Shown here piece by piece: positions 35,074 to 44,772 of a stretch of 64,000 nt of DNA. The stretch covers positions 1-64,000 of the forward strand of contig NZ_JBQCGW010000126.1 of NCBI RefSeq assembly GCF_051955275.1, in the 5' to 3' direction. Each line of letters begins with the position of its first letter. Positions within the stretch are counted from its first letter, which is position 1. The translations under genes and the position numbers were made by a program. A model generated the notes under the pieces. It was not told the DNA's origin. It did not search any database and worked only from the letters and a program-made list of their open reading frames with translations. Source of the stretch: Pseudobacter sp051955275. GTDB lineage: Bacteria > Bacteroidota > Bacteroidia > Chitinophagales > Chitinophagaceae.

Positions 35074-35100
35074 AGCCCGGCCCGGTGCCGGGCTTTTTTT
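35074..35100 (+). terminator. Rho-independent terminator
   Basis: AGCCCGGC-CCGGT-GCCGGGCT followed by a run of T residues, 25 bp after the receptor stop codon: a strong intrinsic terminator. Confidence 0.93.
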
Positions 35101-35226
35101 ATACCATCCCTCATTCAACATTTCTTAGTAAATTTATTCCTGCTGGCCAATCACCCTGTTAACCGGCATCCCTACGCTCTCCTGGCATGGTTTTATTGTT
35201 GAACAACGAATACAAACACAAAAGTT

Positions 35227-36486
35227 ATGGCAAAGAAAGTGGTAGTAGTAGGTGGCGGCTTCGCCGGAGTGAATTTTGTAAAGAGACTGGCAAATGACGA
35301 TCGTTTCCAGGTAACCCTGGTTGACAAGAACAATTACACCTTCTTCCCTCCCCTTCTTTACCAGGTGGCCACAGCCTTCATCGAGCCATCGAATATCAGT
35401 TATCCCTTCCGCCGCATGTTCCAGAAAATGAGGAATTGCCGCTTCCATATGGGCAGCCTGCTCAAAGTGAACCCGGAGCAAAATACTATCGAAACAGATA
35501 CCGGTACGCTCTCCTATGATATGCTGGTGCTGTCCGTTGGTGCAGAATCCAACTTCTTCGGTCTTGCTAACGTAGCAGAACAAGCGCTTCCCATGAAAAG
35601 TATCGACGATGCGCTCGTACTTCGCAATAAGCTCTTGCTGAACATGGAGGAAGCAGTCCGGGAAACGGATCCCGTTGAAAAAGCGCGGCACCTGAACATA
35701 GTCATCGCCGGTGGCGGTCCTACGGGCGTTGAAATTGCAGGTATGCTTGCCGAGATGGGCAGGTATATCGGCGCAAAGGAATATCCGGAAATAAAAGATC
35801 TCACTTCGCATATCTATCTCATTGATGCCGGCCCCAAACTGCTTGCCCCGATGAGTCCCAAAGCCCAGACAGAGGCCCTGAAGCAACTCGAAAACCTGGG
35901 TGTGCATGTGATCCTCAACAAAGCTGTTAAAGATTATGTGAACCACAAAGTGATCCTTGGAGATGGCATGGAGATAGAGACCAAAGTGCTTATCTGGACT
36001 TCCGGTGTTACCGGCCGTTCATTGCCCGGTCTTCCTGCTGAATCTATCGGCCGCGGCAAGCGCCTCCTGGTAGACGCCAACAACAAAGTTTTGAACTCGC
36101 AGAACATCTATGCACTGGGTGATATCTGTTTCCAGACTTCCGATCCTGCATTCCCTAACGGGCATCCGCAGCTGGCGCAGGTGGCCATTCAACAGGGCAC
36201 GCTGCTGGCAAAGAATGTGAAGCGCGCAGCTGACGGCAAGAACATGCTCTCATTCGCTTACAACGATAAAGGCAGCATGGCCATCATTGCCAAATACAAG
36301 GCGGTGGCTGATCTTCCGAAGACATTCCTGAAAGGCTTCATTGCGTGGATGATCTGGCTTTTTGTGCACATCATTCCGCTGGTTGGTTTTCGTAATAAAG
36401 TATGGCTGGCTTTTTCGTGGATGTGGTCTTTCCTTACAAATAATCCAACGCTGCGGTTGATCATACGGCCTCGTAAGAATTCCTGA
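35227..36486 (+). CDS. ndh: Type II NADH dehydrogenase (NADH:quinone oxidoreductase)
   Basis: 419 residues. The N-terminal FAD-binding motif is VVVVGGGFAGVNFVKRLA, and the second Rossmann motif for NADH is NIVIAGGGPTGVEIAGMLAEMGR near residue 160. LIWTSGVTGRSLPGLP and NIYALGDICFQT are the family signatures near the flavin. The quinone-site region AQVAIQQGTLLAKN is present. The C-terminus (FIAWMIWLFVHIIPLVGFRNKVW) is the amphipathic membrane anchor. It passes electrons from NADH to the quinone pool without pumping protons. It is monocistronic and convergent with the pnkp gene, the two stops lying 64 bp apart. Confidence 0.95.
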   Translation: MAKKVVVVGGGFAGVNFVKRLANDDRFQVTLVDKNNYTFFPPLLYQVATAFIEPSNISYPFRRMFQKMRNCRFHMGSLLKVNPEQNTIETDTGTLSYDMLVLSVGAESNFFGLANVAEQALPMKSIDDALVLRNKLLLNMEEAVRETDPVEKARHLNIVIAGGGPTGVEIAGMLAEMGRYIGAKEYPEIKDLTSHIYLIDAGPKLLAPMSPKAQTEALKQLENLGVHVILNKAVKDYVNHKVILGDGMEIETKVLIWTSGVTGRSLPGLPAESIGRGKRLLVDANNKVLNSQNIYALGDICFQTSDPAFPNGHPQLAQVAIQQGTLLAKNVKRAADGKNMLSFAYNDKGSMAIIAKYKAVADLPKTFLKGFIAWMIWLFVHIIPLVGFRNKVWLAFSWMWSFLTNNPTLRLIIRPRKNS

Positions 36487-36550
36487 TTATTTTTTTCCGG
36501 CCAACTCAGCAACACCTCCAGGCGATACGCGAAAAAAAAGACCACAGGAA

Positions 36551-39100
36551 TCACAACCGGGGATCCACCGGCTCACTCTCCAACGCCAACACCCCAAACA
36601 CACATGCATGAATATTTCGCAGTGGCTGCTTTTCCGTAAACCTTTCAACGCCCTCAACCCCCAACGCAAATTCGCGAAGCGCCAGTGATCTCTTTCCATT
36701 GAGTCCCCGGTTCTTCAGCCTGTTCAGATTTTCGGGCATGGTGTATTCGGGTCCATATATGATGCGGAGATATTCGCGGCCACGCACTTTGATGGCGGGC
36801 TGGATCAGTCCTTTTTCATTGGTTGCAATGAAGTTCAGAGGTTTCACCACCATTCCTTCACCTCCTTCGGCAGTGTATTTCAACCACCAGTCCGTTGCCT
36901 GTTGGATGCTGCTTTCCTCTTCCAGATTGACCAGCTGGTATTCTGTTGCCAGCAGTATCTGAGGATCATGGGAGCAGAATTGTGCGATGGTGTTCATATG
37001 CCAGCCATGGTCTTTATTGAAATAGTGCCTGCCTTCGGTAGCAAGGATATGGAAGGGCGCGATGGTATAGTCGTTCAGCTCCTTCACGGGCCAGCAGTAG
37101 TGACGGTAGGCAGTGATGAAGTCCTGAACAGCCTCTTGCTTTTCTGCGTAGCGTGATATTAGTTCTTTCACGTCGGAGCGGCTGCTGGCTTTTTGCAGTG
37201 CGTCCATGGAGGTGTGCAGGGAGCCGGTGGCTACGGCACCAACAGCGCCATACTGGTTTTGCAATAGGACCTGTGCTTTGCTGCTCCAGGGCATGAGTTC
37301 AGCGTCGAGGCAGACCCAGTCTGTCTGATGCTCTTCATAGAACCCGGATGCTTCCAGGGCGGCGTTGAGGCGCTGAAGCAGGGCCTGCTCTGTGGCGATG
37401 TCGCTGAAGAAAGCCCGGCCGGTTCTCGTATATATGACACCGGTAGCTTCTGATCTGATGCCGAATGCCTTCTCGATGGCGGCGGCATTTCTCGCCACTA
37501 TCAGGATAGCGCGGGAACCCATATGTTTTTTTTCACAAATGACCTGGGTCAGTCCCATTCTTTTGAAATAATCGAATGCCTCGGTGGGGTATTCGAGGAA
37601 ATCGGGCAGGGTGCTGGTTTCCGAAGGACTCATGGTGGGCGGCAGGTAGATGAGCCAGCGTGGATCTACTGCAAAACGGCTCATTACTTCCAGTGCTGCA
37701 ATGGAGTGCTCTTCGCGGATAGTGATATTGTGACCATATTTTGTGGGCACTATCAGTTTACCGGTGAAATCGGAAATATCGAGTACATCATCCTGCTGTT
37801 GCTGCAGGGTGAGCGTTACGGGAGCCGCTGCAATGGGACGGACAGGTTCGCTGTACACTTTAGCGGCTGGTACGGAAACCAGTTCTTTTTCCGGATAGCG
37901 GAGGGCAGTAAGGCTGCCACCGAATACGCAACCCGTGTCGATATCGATGGTGTTGTTGAGCCACTGTGCTTCGGGAACAGGCGTATGTCCGTATACAACC
38001 ATGGCCTTGCCTTTGTATTCCGCAGCCCAGTTGTAACGGATGGGAAGACCGAACTCGTCGGTTTCACCAGTGGTTTCACCATAAAGGCAGAATTCGCGTA
38101 CAGCGCCTGATCCACGTCCCTGCATGGATTCTTTCAGTCCGGCATGTGCCACTACCAGTCTGCCATCATCAAATACATAGTGGCTGATAAGGCCATCGAT
38201 GAATTCGGCAATCTCTTTGCGGAACTCATCGGATTCTCCGGCGAGCTGTGCTACGGTGGCTTCGAGGCCATAGCGGATATGCACCTGTTTGCCGATCAGC
38301 CATCTTCTCAGTTTATCATCGTGATTACCGGGAACGCACCAGGCCAGTCCTGCCTTCACCATTGGCATTACCAGTTTGAGCACGCCGGGTGAGTCGGGGC
38401 CACGGTCTACCAGGTCACCCAGGAAGATGGGCTTACGGCCTTCCGGATGGATCCATTGTCCGCTGAGATTCCTATAGCCAAGCTTTTCCAATAGCAGTAC
38501 CAGTTCATCCAGGCATCCATGGATATCCCCGATGATATCGAATGGTCCGCGGATTTCTTTCTTATCGTTGTAGAGGGGATCGCGTATGACACCTTTGATA
38601 TTGTCAATGTCCTCCATGCTGAGTTCAAATACATGGCGGAAGCCTTCGGGTTTGAGATAGCGCAGGCTTCTGCGGAGCTGGGAGATCTGTTGCGGGATCA
38701 CGTGCGGGCCCAGATCCCTGTCAGGCCGCAGCCTGCTGCGCTGTGAGCAGATCTTCTCTGGCGTGTTTACAACGATGGCTACAGGCAGCACATGATATTC
38801 GCGCGCCAGTCTGATCCAGTCTTTACGTGCATTTTCCTGTACGTTGGTAGCGTCCACTACGGTGAGCAGACCGTTCTTCAGCCTTTTGGCAACGATATAA
38901 CGCGCCAGTTCAAAAGCATCTTTGGAAGCAGCGAGGCTGTTCTCATCATCACTGACCATGGCGCGGCACTGATCCGAACTTACGATCTCGGAGGGCAGGA
39001 AATGTTTTCTGGCAAAAGTGGATTTACCGGAGCTGGATGCCCCGATCAGGATCACCAGAGAGAGTTTGGGAACATGTATATATTCTGCGTTGGATCGCAT
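36551..39100 (-). CDS. pnkp: Bacterial Pnkp: RNA-repair polynucleotide kinase-phosphatase-ligase
   Basis: 849 residues carrying the three enzymatic modules of bacterial Pnkp in the standard order. The 5'-kinase is at about 1-170, with P-loop G20-T28 (GASSSGKST). The calcineurin-like 2',3'-phosphatase is at about 185-420 (DIIGDIHGCLDEL, LGDLVDRGPDSPG, VPGNHDDKL, VVAHAGLKE, VYGHTPVPE). The ligase adenylyltransferase is at about 480-849, with motif I EKKHMGSR (predicted AMP-lysine K525), DAELMPW, GGEGMVVKPL and AIKVRGREYLRI. It heals and seals broken RNA ends; its ligase step needs Hen1 as partner. The hen1 gene lies 9 bp upstream on the same strand, so the two form an operon. Length agrees with the family. 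Confidence 0.97.
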   Translation of the reverse strand: MRSNAEYIHVPKLSLVILIGASSSGKSTFARKHFLPSEIVSSDQCRAMVSDDENSLAASKDAFELARYIVAKRLKNGLLTVVDATNVQENARKDWIRLAREYHVLPVAIVVNTPEKICSQRSRLRPDRDLGPHVIPQQISQLRRSLRYLKPEGFRHVFELSMEDIDNIKGVIRDPLYNDKKEIRGPFDIIGDIHGCLDELVLLLEKLGYRNLSGQWIHPEGRKPIFLGDLVDRGPDSPGVLKLVMPMVKAGLAWCVPGNHDDKLRRWLIGKQVHIRYGLEATVAQLAGESDEFRKEIAEFIDGLISHYVFDDGRLVVAHAGLKESMQGRGSGAVREFCLYGETTGETDEFGLPIRYNWAAEYKGKAMVVYGHTPVPEAQWLNNTIDIDTGCVFGGSLTALRYPEKELVSVPAAKVYSEPVRPIAAAPVTLTLQQQQDDVLDISDFTGKLIVPTKYGHNITIREEHSIAALEVMSRFAVDPRWLIYLPPTMSPSETSTLPDFLEYPTEAFDYFKRMGLTQVICEKKHMGSRAILIVARNAAAIEKAFGIRSEATGVIYTRTGRAFFSDIATEQALLQRLNAALEASGFYEEHQTDWVCLDAELMPWSSKAQVLLQNQYGAVGAVATGSLHTSMDALQKASSRSDVKELISRYAEKQEAVQDFITAYRHYCWPVKELNDYTIAPFHILATEGRHYFNKDHGWHMNTIAQFCSHDPQILLATEYQLVNLEEESSIQQATDWWLKYTAEGGEGMVVKPLNFIATNEKGLIQPAIKVRGREYLRIIYGPEYTMPENLNRLKNRGLNGKRSLALREFALGVEGVERFTEKQPLRNIHACVFGVLALESEPVDPRL

Positions 39101-39109
39101 GGTTGATTC

Positions 39110-40501
39110 TTATTTATTCCTGGAAAAAACAGCCATCTGCGTGAGGGCGCCCACTTCGGGTGCCTCGTCGCCTACTGACTTGAAACTAACATTGTAGCCG
39201 TGTTCTGAAGCGATACGGTTGCCCCAGTCGGCAAATTCCTGCCGGGTCCATTCAAAGCGATGGTCGCTATGCCGCATTTTGTCGTGCGACATGGATTCAA
39301 AGAGCACGTTGTACTCCTTGTTGGGTGTGGTAATGATCACATATACTGGTTTAGTATACCCGAATATCACTTTCTCCATAGCGGCCAGACGGGGCTCATC
39401 CAGGTGCTCGATCACTTCCACCAGGGCGGCAGCTTCATAACCTTCGAGGCGTTTATCGCGGTACATGAGGGATCCCTGTAACAGGCTGATACGTTCGCGT
39501 TGCTTTTCAGGCATGCGCTCCGTTTTCAGTTTCTCATGGGCGATGCTGAGAGAGCGGTGGCTAACGTCCATACCAAGTATCTTTTTGAACTGTTTCTGTT
39601 CCAGCAGCAGCCTGAGCAGTTTGCCTTCGCCGCAACCGAGATCAGCCACGCTGTGCGCGCCGGTGAGCAGGAGCTCATCGCAGACCACTTTGAGCCGTTG
39701 ATCGTGTACGCGCAGTTTCCGTGTATTCTCAAATGCTTCTTCAGCAACGCTTTCATCCTCTCCTGGTTCTTCTTCTTCGATCAACAATCTCTCCAAGGCT
39801 TCATTGGTGAGGTTCGAACTGTATTTAAGGTATCGTTTAGTGATCAGTTCTTTGGCAGGATGGTTGGGTAACCAGTCCTTTCCCTTCTCCATCAGTTTAT
39901 CGATATCATGCTGTCCTACGAAATAATGCTTCTCATTATCACAGACCGGAATAAGGAGGTAAAGATGGGAGAGCAATTGCTGAACAGTAACGCTATTGGT
40001 CAACCGAACTGAAAAATAACGGCTGTTTCCCCACTCCGGGAATTGCGGATCCACAGGATACCGGCTGCATTCCACAGTATAGCCGAGGGGCTCAAAGAGG
40101 CTGCGCAGCAGCTCTTCCCCCCCGCTGACAGGAAGGCCACTGAGCTGTATTTCCAGAGGAAAAGGGATGCTTACCAGTTCCGGTTTCAACTGGCATCTGC
40201 CTCCCATGGCAGTACCGAATGCCCTGGCAATGGCGGCGCTCATAAGGGAGCTGGCCACATAGGGACGATCATTCACGTATTGCTGGAGGGCAAAATCATT
40301 TTCATTCTTTTTTCTTACGAGCCCGATGGGATCGATATCGAGCAATAACCCAATGGAACATCGCTCTTCCGAAACTTCGGGATAGAAAATATGGGCGATG
40401 CCCGCGGAGATCTCAACCTGCTGCACCTTATCTGGATGCTTGTGTAAAAGAAAACTCAGGTCGGTTGCGGGTTTTCTGTTTGTAGTAATGGTCAGTAACA
40501 T
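39110..40501 (-). CDS. hen1: Hen1: 3'-terminal RNA ribose 2'-O-methyltransferase
   Basis: 463 residues from the ATG at 40501. The frame stays open 55 codons further upstream, but Hen1 proteins begin as here with MLLTITT, and the extension lacks conservation-like features. The N-terminal half (about 1-240) is the domain that activates the Pnkp ligase (LSFLLHKHPDKVQQVEI, ILLDIDPIGLVRKK-type segment, HYFVGQHDIDKLMEKGKDWL). The C-terminal half is the methyltransferase: SAM motif VADLGCGEGKLLRLLL, then ALVEVIEHLDEPRL with the metal-binding Glu/His set, and ITTPNKEYNVLF ... HRFEWTRQEF. It methylates the 3'-terminal 2'-OH so that repaired RNA is protected at the cut site. It is co-transcribed with pnkp. 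Confidence 0.96.
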   Translation of the reverse strand: MLLTITTNRKPATDLSFLLHKHPDKVQQVEISAGIAHIFYPEVSEERCSIGLLLDIDPIGLVRKKNENDFALQQYVNDRPYVASSLMSAAIARAFGTAMGGRCQLKPELVSIPFPLEIQLSGLPVSGGEELLRSLFEPLGYTVECSRYPVDPQFPEWGNSRYFSVRLTNSVTVQQLLSHLYLLIPVCDNEKHYFVGQHDIDKLMEKGKDWLPNHPAKELITKRYLKYSSNLTNEALERLLIEEEEPGEDESVAEEAFENTRKLRVHDQRLKVVCDELLLTGAHSVADLGCGEGKLLRLLLEQKQFKKILGMDVSHRSLSIAHEKLKTERMPEKQRERISLLQGSLMYRDKRLEGYEAAALVEVIEHLDEPRLAAMEKVIFGYTKPVYVIITTPNKEYNVLFESMSHDKMRHSDHRFEWTRQEFADWGNRIASEHGYNVSFKSVGDEAPEVGALTQMAVFSRNK

Positions 40502-40535
40502 AATTAAATAGTGAATACCGGTACAGGGCTGATTC

Positions 40536-40543
40536 CAAAAATA
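40536..40543 (-). promoter_or_regulatory. -7 box for hen1-pnkp
   Basis: On the minus strand TATTTTTG matches TAnnTTTG exactly, about 35 nt before the chosen hen1 ATG, and excludes the longer upstream start. No TTTG lies at the -33 spacing, so the promoter may be weak or activated. Confidence 0.5.
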
Positions 40544-40604
40544 GCTAAAAGTTCGGTTCAGCCGCAGGCGGATAGTCACAGATGCGCATAAGGGAATGGT
40601 TCCA

Positions 40605-40635
40605 TAAAAAAGTCCCCGGAAAATTTCCGGGGACT
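40605..40635 (-). terminator. Orphan leftward terminator upstream of hen1
   Basis: A perfect 10-bp stem AGTCCCCGGA / TCCGGGGACT with a 5-nt loop is followed on the minus strand by TTTTTTATGG. No minus-strand gene ends here; the DNA to the right encodes the plus-strand receptor. It would stop antisense or unknown leftward transcripts before the hen1 promoter. Confidence 0.8.
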
Positions 40636-40780
40636 GAGAGCTGCAGAAAGGAGCAGTGGAGTTCACATTCCCGTAACAATTCCTTCAACATTGCATAACG
40701 TGCCCGAGTGGGGGTTGGCCCTGCGCTTCAACTACTTTCGCGCCGGGAAAACTCCCATACTCTCACCAACAATTCAGTTT

Positions 40781-43635
40781 ATGAAAAAATTGTACGCAGT
40801 ACTGGCAGCCACCCTGCTGACCAGCATCGCTATGGCCCAATCCATCGTTAAGGTTAAAGTGATGGACGATCAGAAATTAATTCTTCCCGGCGCCAGCATC
40901 CAGCTGGATGACAAAGGCGGCCGCTCTATCTCAAGCCATGAAGGCATTGCAACCCTCTTGAACGTACCTCAGGGAAAACACAGGATCACCGTAACTTATA
41001 TCGGTTATCAGAGCCTCACACTGGAGTTTGAGAACAACTCCAAACCTGTGGAACTGACAGCCACGCTGCATGCAGGTAATAATGCACTGGAAACTATCCT
41101 TGTAATGGGCGACCGTCGTAAAGGACAGGCTAAAGCACTGAACCAGCAGCGAAACTCTGATAATATCACCAATATTATCAGCGCTGACCAGATCGGCCGC
41201 TTCCCTGATGCCAATATCGGAGACGCCATCAAGCGTGTACCCGGTATAACCATGCAGAACGATCAGGGTGAAGCCCGCAATATCGTTGTGCGCGGCATGG
41301 GCCCCGAGTTCAACTCCGTTACTTTCAACGGTGAGCGTATCCCTTCTGCAGAAGGTGATAACCGCCGCGTACAGATGGACCTCATCCCAACTGATATGGT
41401 GCAAACCGTAGAAGTGAACAAAACACTCACTGCCGATATGGATGCAGACGCCATCGGAGGTTCAGTAAACCTGGTTACCCGCTCTACACCTAACTCATTC
41501 CGTCTCTCCGGTACACTGGCCGGTGGTTACAGCCCTATCCGCAACAATGGCTGGAATGGAACAGCCAGCATTGTTGCAGGTACACGCCTTCTCAAAGACA
41601 AAGTAGGTGTAATGTTCAGCGGTTCTTATAACAAGAACGTATTCGGATCAGATATGTGGAAGCTGTATGGAGCAAAGATGCCAATGGCAAACTCTTCATC
41701 AGCGATCATGATGTTCGTGTGTATGATGAAATGCGCATACGCAGAAGTACTGCTGCTACCATCGACTGGAAGATCAACGCACTGCATACCATCACCGCTA
41801 CCGGCAGCTACAACTGGCGTGATGACAAAGAAAACCGTTTCCGCCTCCGCCACCGCTACCGCGGTGATGCTGATGAACCAAATCCGGCAGAACTCATCTA
41901 TGATGGAAAAGGTGAGATCACCGGTTACACCAATGGTGAAGTGCTCCGTCAGACCAAAGGGGGCCTCGATAACAAACGAAACGACAACCGCCGTCTGGAA
42001 GACCAGCGCGTTCGCTCAGTAGCACTGAAAGGAGATCATATCTTCGGCAGGCTGCGCACCAACTGGAGCGTACAATACGCCAAAGCTTCTGAAAAAAGAC
42101 CTCATGAAAGGTATTTCGCTATGGGCCGCCGGAATATCACGGTGAACCAGCATATCGCAGATCCGGAAACTCCGTTGACCAGCGATAACCTTCCTCTCAC
42201 TTCGTACACCCGTTTGAGTGAGCTCACTGAGCAGTTCCAGGACCAGTATGAGCGTGACCTGAACGCCAAACTGAACGTTGAATATCCTTTAAGCCTTATT
42301 CCCAATCAGAAAGGATGGCTGAAAGCAGGCGCCCGTCTGAGAAACAAAAAGAAAGAGCGCAACAACAATTTCTTTGAATATGATCCTGCTACCAGCTTCG
42401 GCAATATCAGCCTGCTGCCACTAATCGACAAAACAAACGGCGATTTCTACCCAGGCAGCAAGTATGTAGCCGGACAGTTCATCGATCCGAAATATCTTGG
42501 TCGTCTTGATCTCAAGAACGCTGCCCTCTTTGAAGAAAGCGATGCTCCCGGTGAATATCTCTCCGGCAATTACAGCGCCAAAGAAGTGGTAACTGCAGGT
42601 TACCTGATGCTGAAACAGGACATCACTGAGAAATTCTCTGTGAATCTCGGCGTTCGCGTTGAGCACACCAATATCAACTACACCGGTAATATCGTGGAAG
42701 ATGAAGAGGTGTTCAAAGGTCAGGCTCAGCTGAAGAACAACTATACCAACGTTCTTCCCAACGTGAACCTGAAATACCGTTTCAACAACTACTTTGTGAT
42801 GAAGGCTGCCTGGACCAACAGCATTGCACGTCCCAAGTATTTCGACCTGGTACCTTACTTCAATGTTAAGCCCGGTGATAATGAGCTTGCTGCCGGTAAC
42901 CCTGCACTGGAGCCTGTTAAGTCCTCCAACCTCGACCTTATGGCTGAGTACTACTTCAAATCAGTAGGTATCGTTTCAGCAGGAGTGTTCTACAAGAAAC
43001 TGGATGGCTTCTTCTATACTTATATCGACAACAATTACACAACCAACAAATTTGCAGGCAACTTCCCCGGTGTGAACAACCCGATCGCTCCCGGCGACAA
43101 CTGGTATTTCTCACAACGCCGCAACGGTCAGGGTGCTGATGTATATGGATTTGAAGTGGCAGCACAACGCCAGCTGGATTTCCTCCCGGGCTTCTGGAAA
43201 GGATTCGGCGTATACCTCAACTACACTTACACGCATTCAAAAGCCAAAGGTATTTACGATGCTGACGGAGAACTCGTTCGCAGCAATGTTAAACTCCCAG
43301 GCGCCGCACCCAATATTTACAACGCTTCACTCAGCTACGAGAACAAGCGCGTTTCAGCCCGCATCTCTGCCAACTTCACTTCTTCTTATGTTGACGACAG
43401 TGATGATGCAGGTTACAATGCAGACAGCTTCTACGACAGGTACTACGACAAACAATTCTTCCTGGATGCCAACGCTTCTTACGCCATCACTTCCAAATGG
43501 AGGATCTTTGCTGAGGCCAACAATCTCACCAACCAGCCTCTCCGTTACTACCAGGGGGAGAAGAACAGAACAGCACAGGTTGAATACTACGGGCCGAAAT
43601 TCAACATGGGTGTGAAATTCGACCTCGTAAAATAA
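40781..43635 (+). pseudogene. TonB-dependent receptor, split by a one-base frameshift
   Basis: Two overlapping frames together make one receptor of about 950 residues. The first starts at the ATG at 40781 (signal peptide MKKLYAVLAATLLTSIAMA), then a CarboxypepD_reg-like domain and the plug (DQIGRFPDANIGDAIKRVPGI, NIVVRGMGPEFNSVTFNGERI, DADAIGGSVNLVTRS). It runs correctly up to GSYNKNVFGSD at 41653 and then degenerates. The correct frame resumes at 41656 with VEAVWSKDANGKLFI and continues to the barrel end KFNMGVKFDLVK. Restoring one base at 41654-41655 (gat a-t gtg) would give the GSDN motif seen in related receptors. It is either a real deletion or a sequencing error. It is followed 30 bp later by a phytase gene, suggesting an inositol-phosphate or phosphate-scavenging pair. 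Confidence 0.85.
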
Positions 43636-43665
43636 ATTATATTTAAACATTAAAAGAAACTGTTG

Positions 43666-44718
43666 ATGAAGCATACGATTGTATCACTGATGGTTATTGC
43701 TGCATTGGGTTGCGGCACACAGAAGAAGTTGTCCCTGGATCCCAATGCGCTGAAACCTGCAGTGGTAACGGAAAAAGTATCCTTTGACACGGATGATCCT
43801 GCGATCTGGATCCACCCCACAGATAGATCCAAAAGCCTGATCATCGGAACAGATAAAGAAACAGGTGGCGGCCTCTACGCATTCGATCTCCATGGAAAGA
43901 TCGTTGGTAAAGCAGTAGGCATGCTTCGTCCTAACAATGTGGATATTGCCTACGGCGTGAAGCTGGGCGGTAAAAGCGTTGATGTGGCCGTGGTTACCGA
44001 AAGAGAGTCCAACAAGCTCCGCTTTTATTCACTGCCCGGCATGAAGGAGATCGGAAACGGACTGGAAGTTTTTTCCGGTGAAACTGCCAGAAGCCCGATG
44101 GGAGTTGCAGTGTACACACGCCCATCAGACAATGCCATCTATGTTATAGTTGGAAGAAAGACCGGTCCTTCCGGCAGCTATCTCTGGCAATACCGTTTGT
44201 TTGAAGAAAAAGGAAACCTGGCCATGGAGCTGAGACGCAAGTTCGGTAATTTCAGCGGCAAGAAAGAGATAGAGAGCATTGCCGTTGACAATGAGAACGG
44301 TTACGTGTACTATTCCGATGAGCAGGCAGGTATTCATAAATATTATGCAGATCCGGTAAAGGGAAATGAAGAACTGGCTTTCTTTGGTCAGACCGATTTT
44401 GCTTCGGATCTGGAAGGCATTTCTTTCTACAAATTCCCTGATGGCACAGGTTATATCCTGGTGTCTGACCAGCAGCGCAACCGTTTCAATATCTACGCAA
44501 GGGAAGGAAGCAATGGCAACCCTCATGCACATACGCTGATCACCAGCCTGCCTTTTTCCACACAGGAGAGTGATGGCAGCGAAACCACCAGCATCAGCCT
44601 GCCCGGTTTCCCCGGCGGACTGTTTGTGGCCATGAGCACAGACCGTACTTTCCAGTATTACCGTTGGGCGGATATTGCAGCAGCAGCAGGACTGCGAACT
44701 TATAACGCAGAGAAATAA
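43666..44718 (+). CDS. Beta-propeller phytase (3-phytase family), lipoprotein
   Basis: 350 residues from the ATG at 43666 (a TTG one codon earlier is less likely). The signal ends in a lipobox-like MVIAALGC, so the protein is probably membrane-anchored. The BPP repeats are recognisable: DTDDPAIWIHPTDRSKSLIIGTDK, GGGLYAFDLHGKIVG, RPNNVDIAYGVKLGG, VVTERESNKLRFYSL, IESIAVDNENGYVYYSDEQAGI, FASDLEGISFY and GYILVSDQQRNRFNIY. The Asp and Glu residues in these segments are the calcium and phosphate ligands of the family. It releases phosphate from phytate. Its gene follows the TonB-dependent receptor by 30 bp and ends in a strong terminator. Confidence 0.93.
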   Translation: MKHTIVSLMVIAALGCGTQKKLSLDPNALKPAVVTEKVSFDTDDPAIWIHPTDRSKSLIIGTDKETGGGLYAFDLHGKIVGKAVGMLRPNNVDIAYGVKLGGKSVDVAVVTERESNKLRFYSLPGMKEIGNGLEVFSGETARSPMGVAVYTRPSDNAIYVIVGRKTGPSGSYLWQYRLFEEKGNLAMELRRKFGNFSGKKEIESIAVDNENGYVYYSDEQAGIHKYYADPVKGNEELAFFGQTDFASDLEGISFYKFPDGTGYILVSDQQRNRFNIYAREGSNGNPHAHTLITSLPFSTQESDGSETTSISLPGFPGGLFVAMSTDRTFQYYRWADIAAAAGLRTYNAEK

Positions 44719-44745
44719 ACTTTACCTGAAACAACCAACAACAAG

Positions 44746-44772
44746 GCCGCTCACATTGTGGGCGGCTTTTTT
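44746..44772 (+). terminator. Terminator of the receptor-phytase unit
   Basis: A 9-bp stem GCCGCTCAC / GTGGGCGGC (one G-T pair), loop ATT, then a run of seven T residues. The T-run overlaps the last codon of the convergent hicB gene. Confidence 0.9.

Noticed and set aside
40502..40666. 55-codon N-terminal extension of Hen1
   Set aside because: A -7 box lies within it and Hen1 proteins start at the MLLTITT equivalent.
41651..41659. Programmed frameshift in the TonB receptor
   Set aside because: No slippery heptamer, homopolymer or following structure is evident; mutation or base-call error is more likely.
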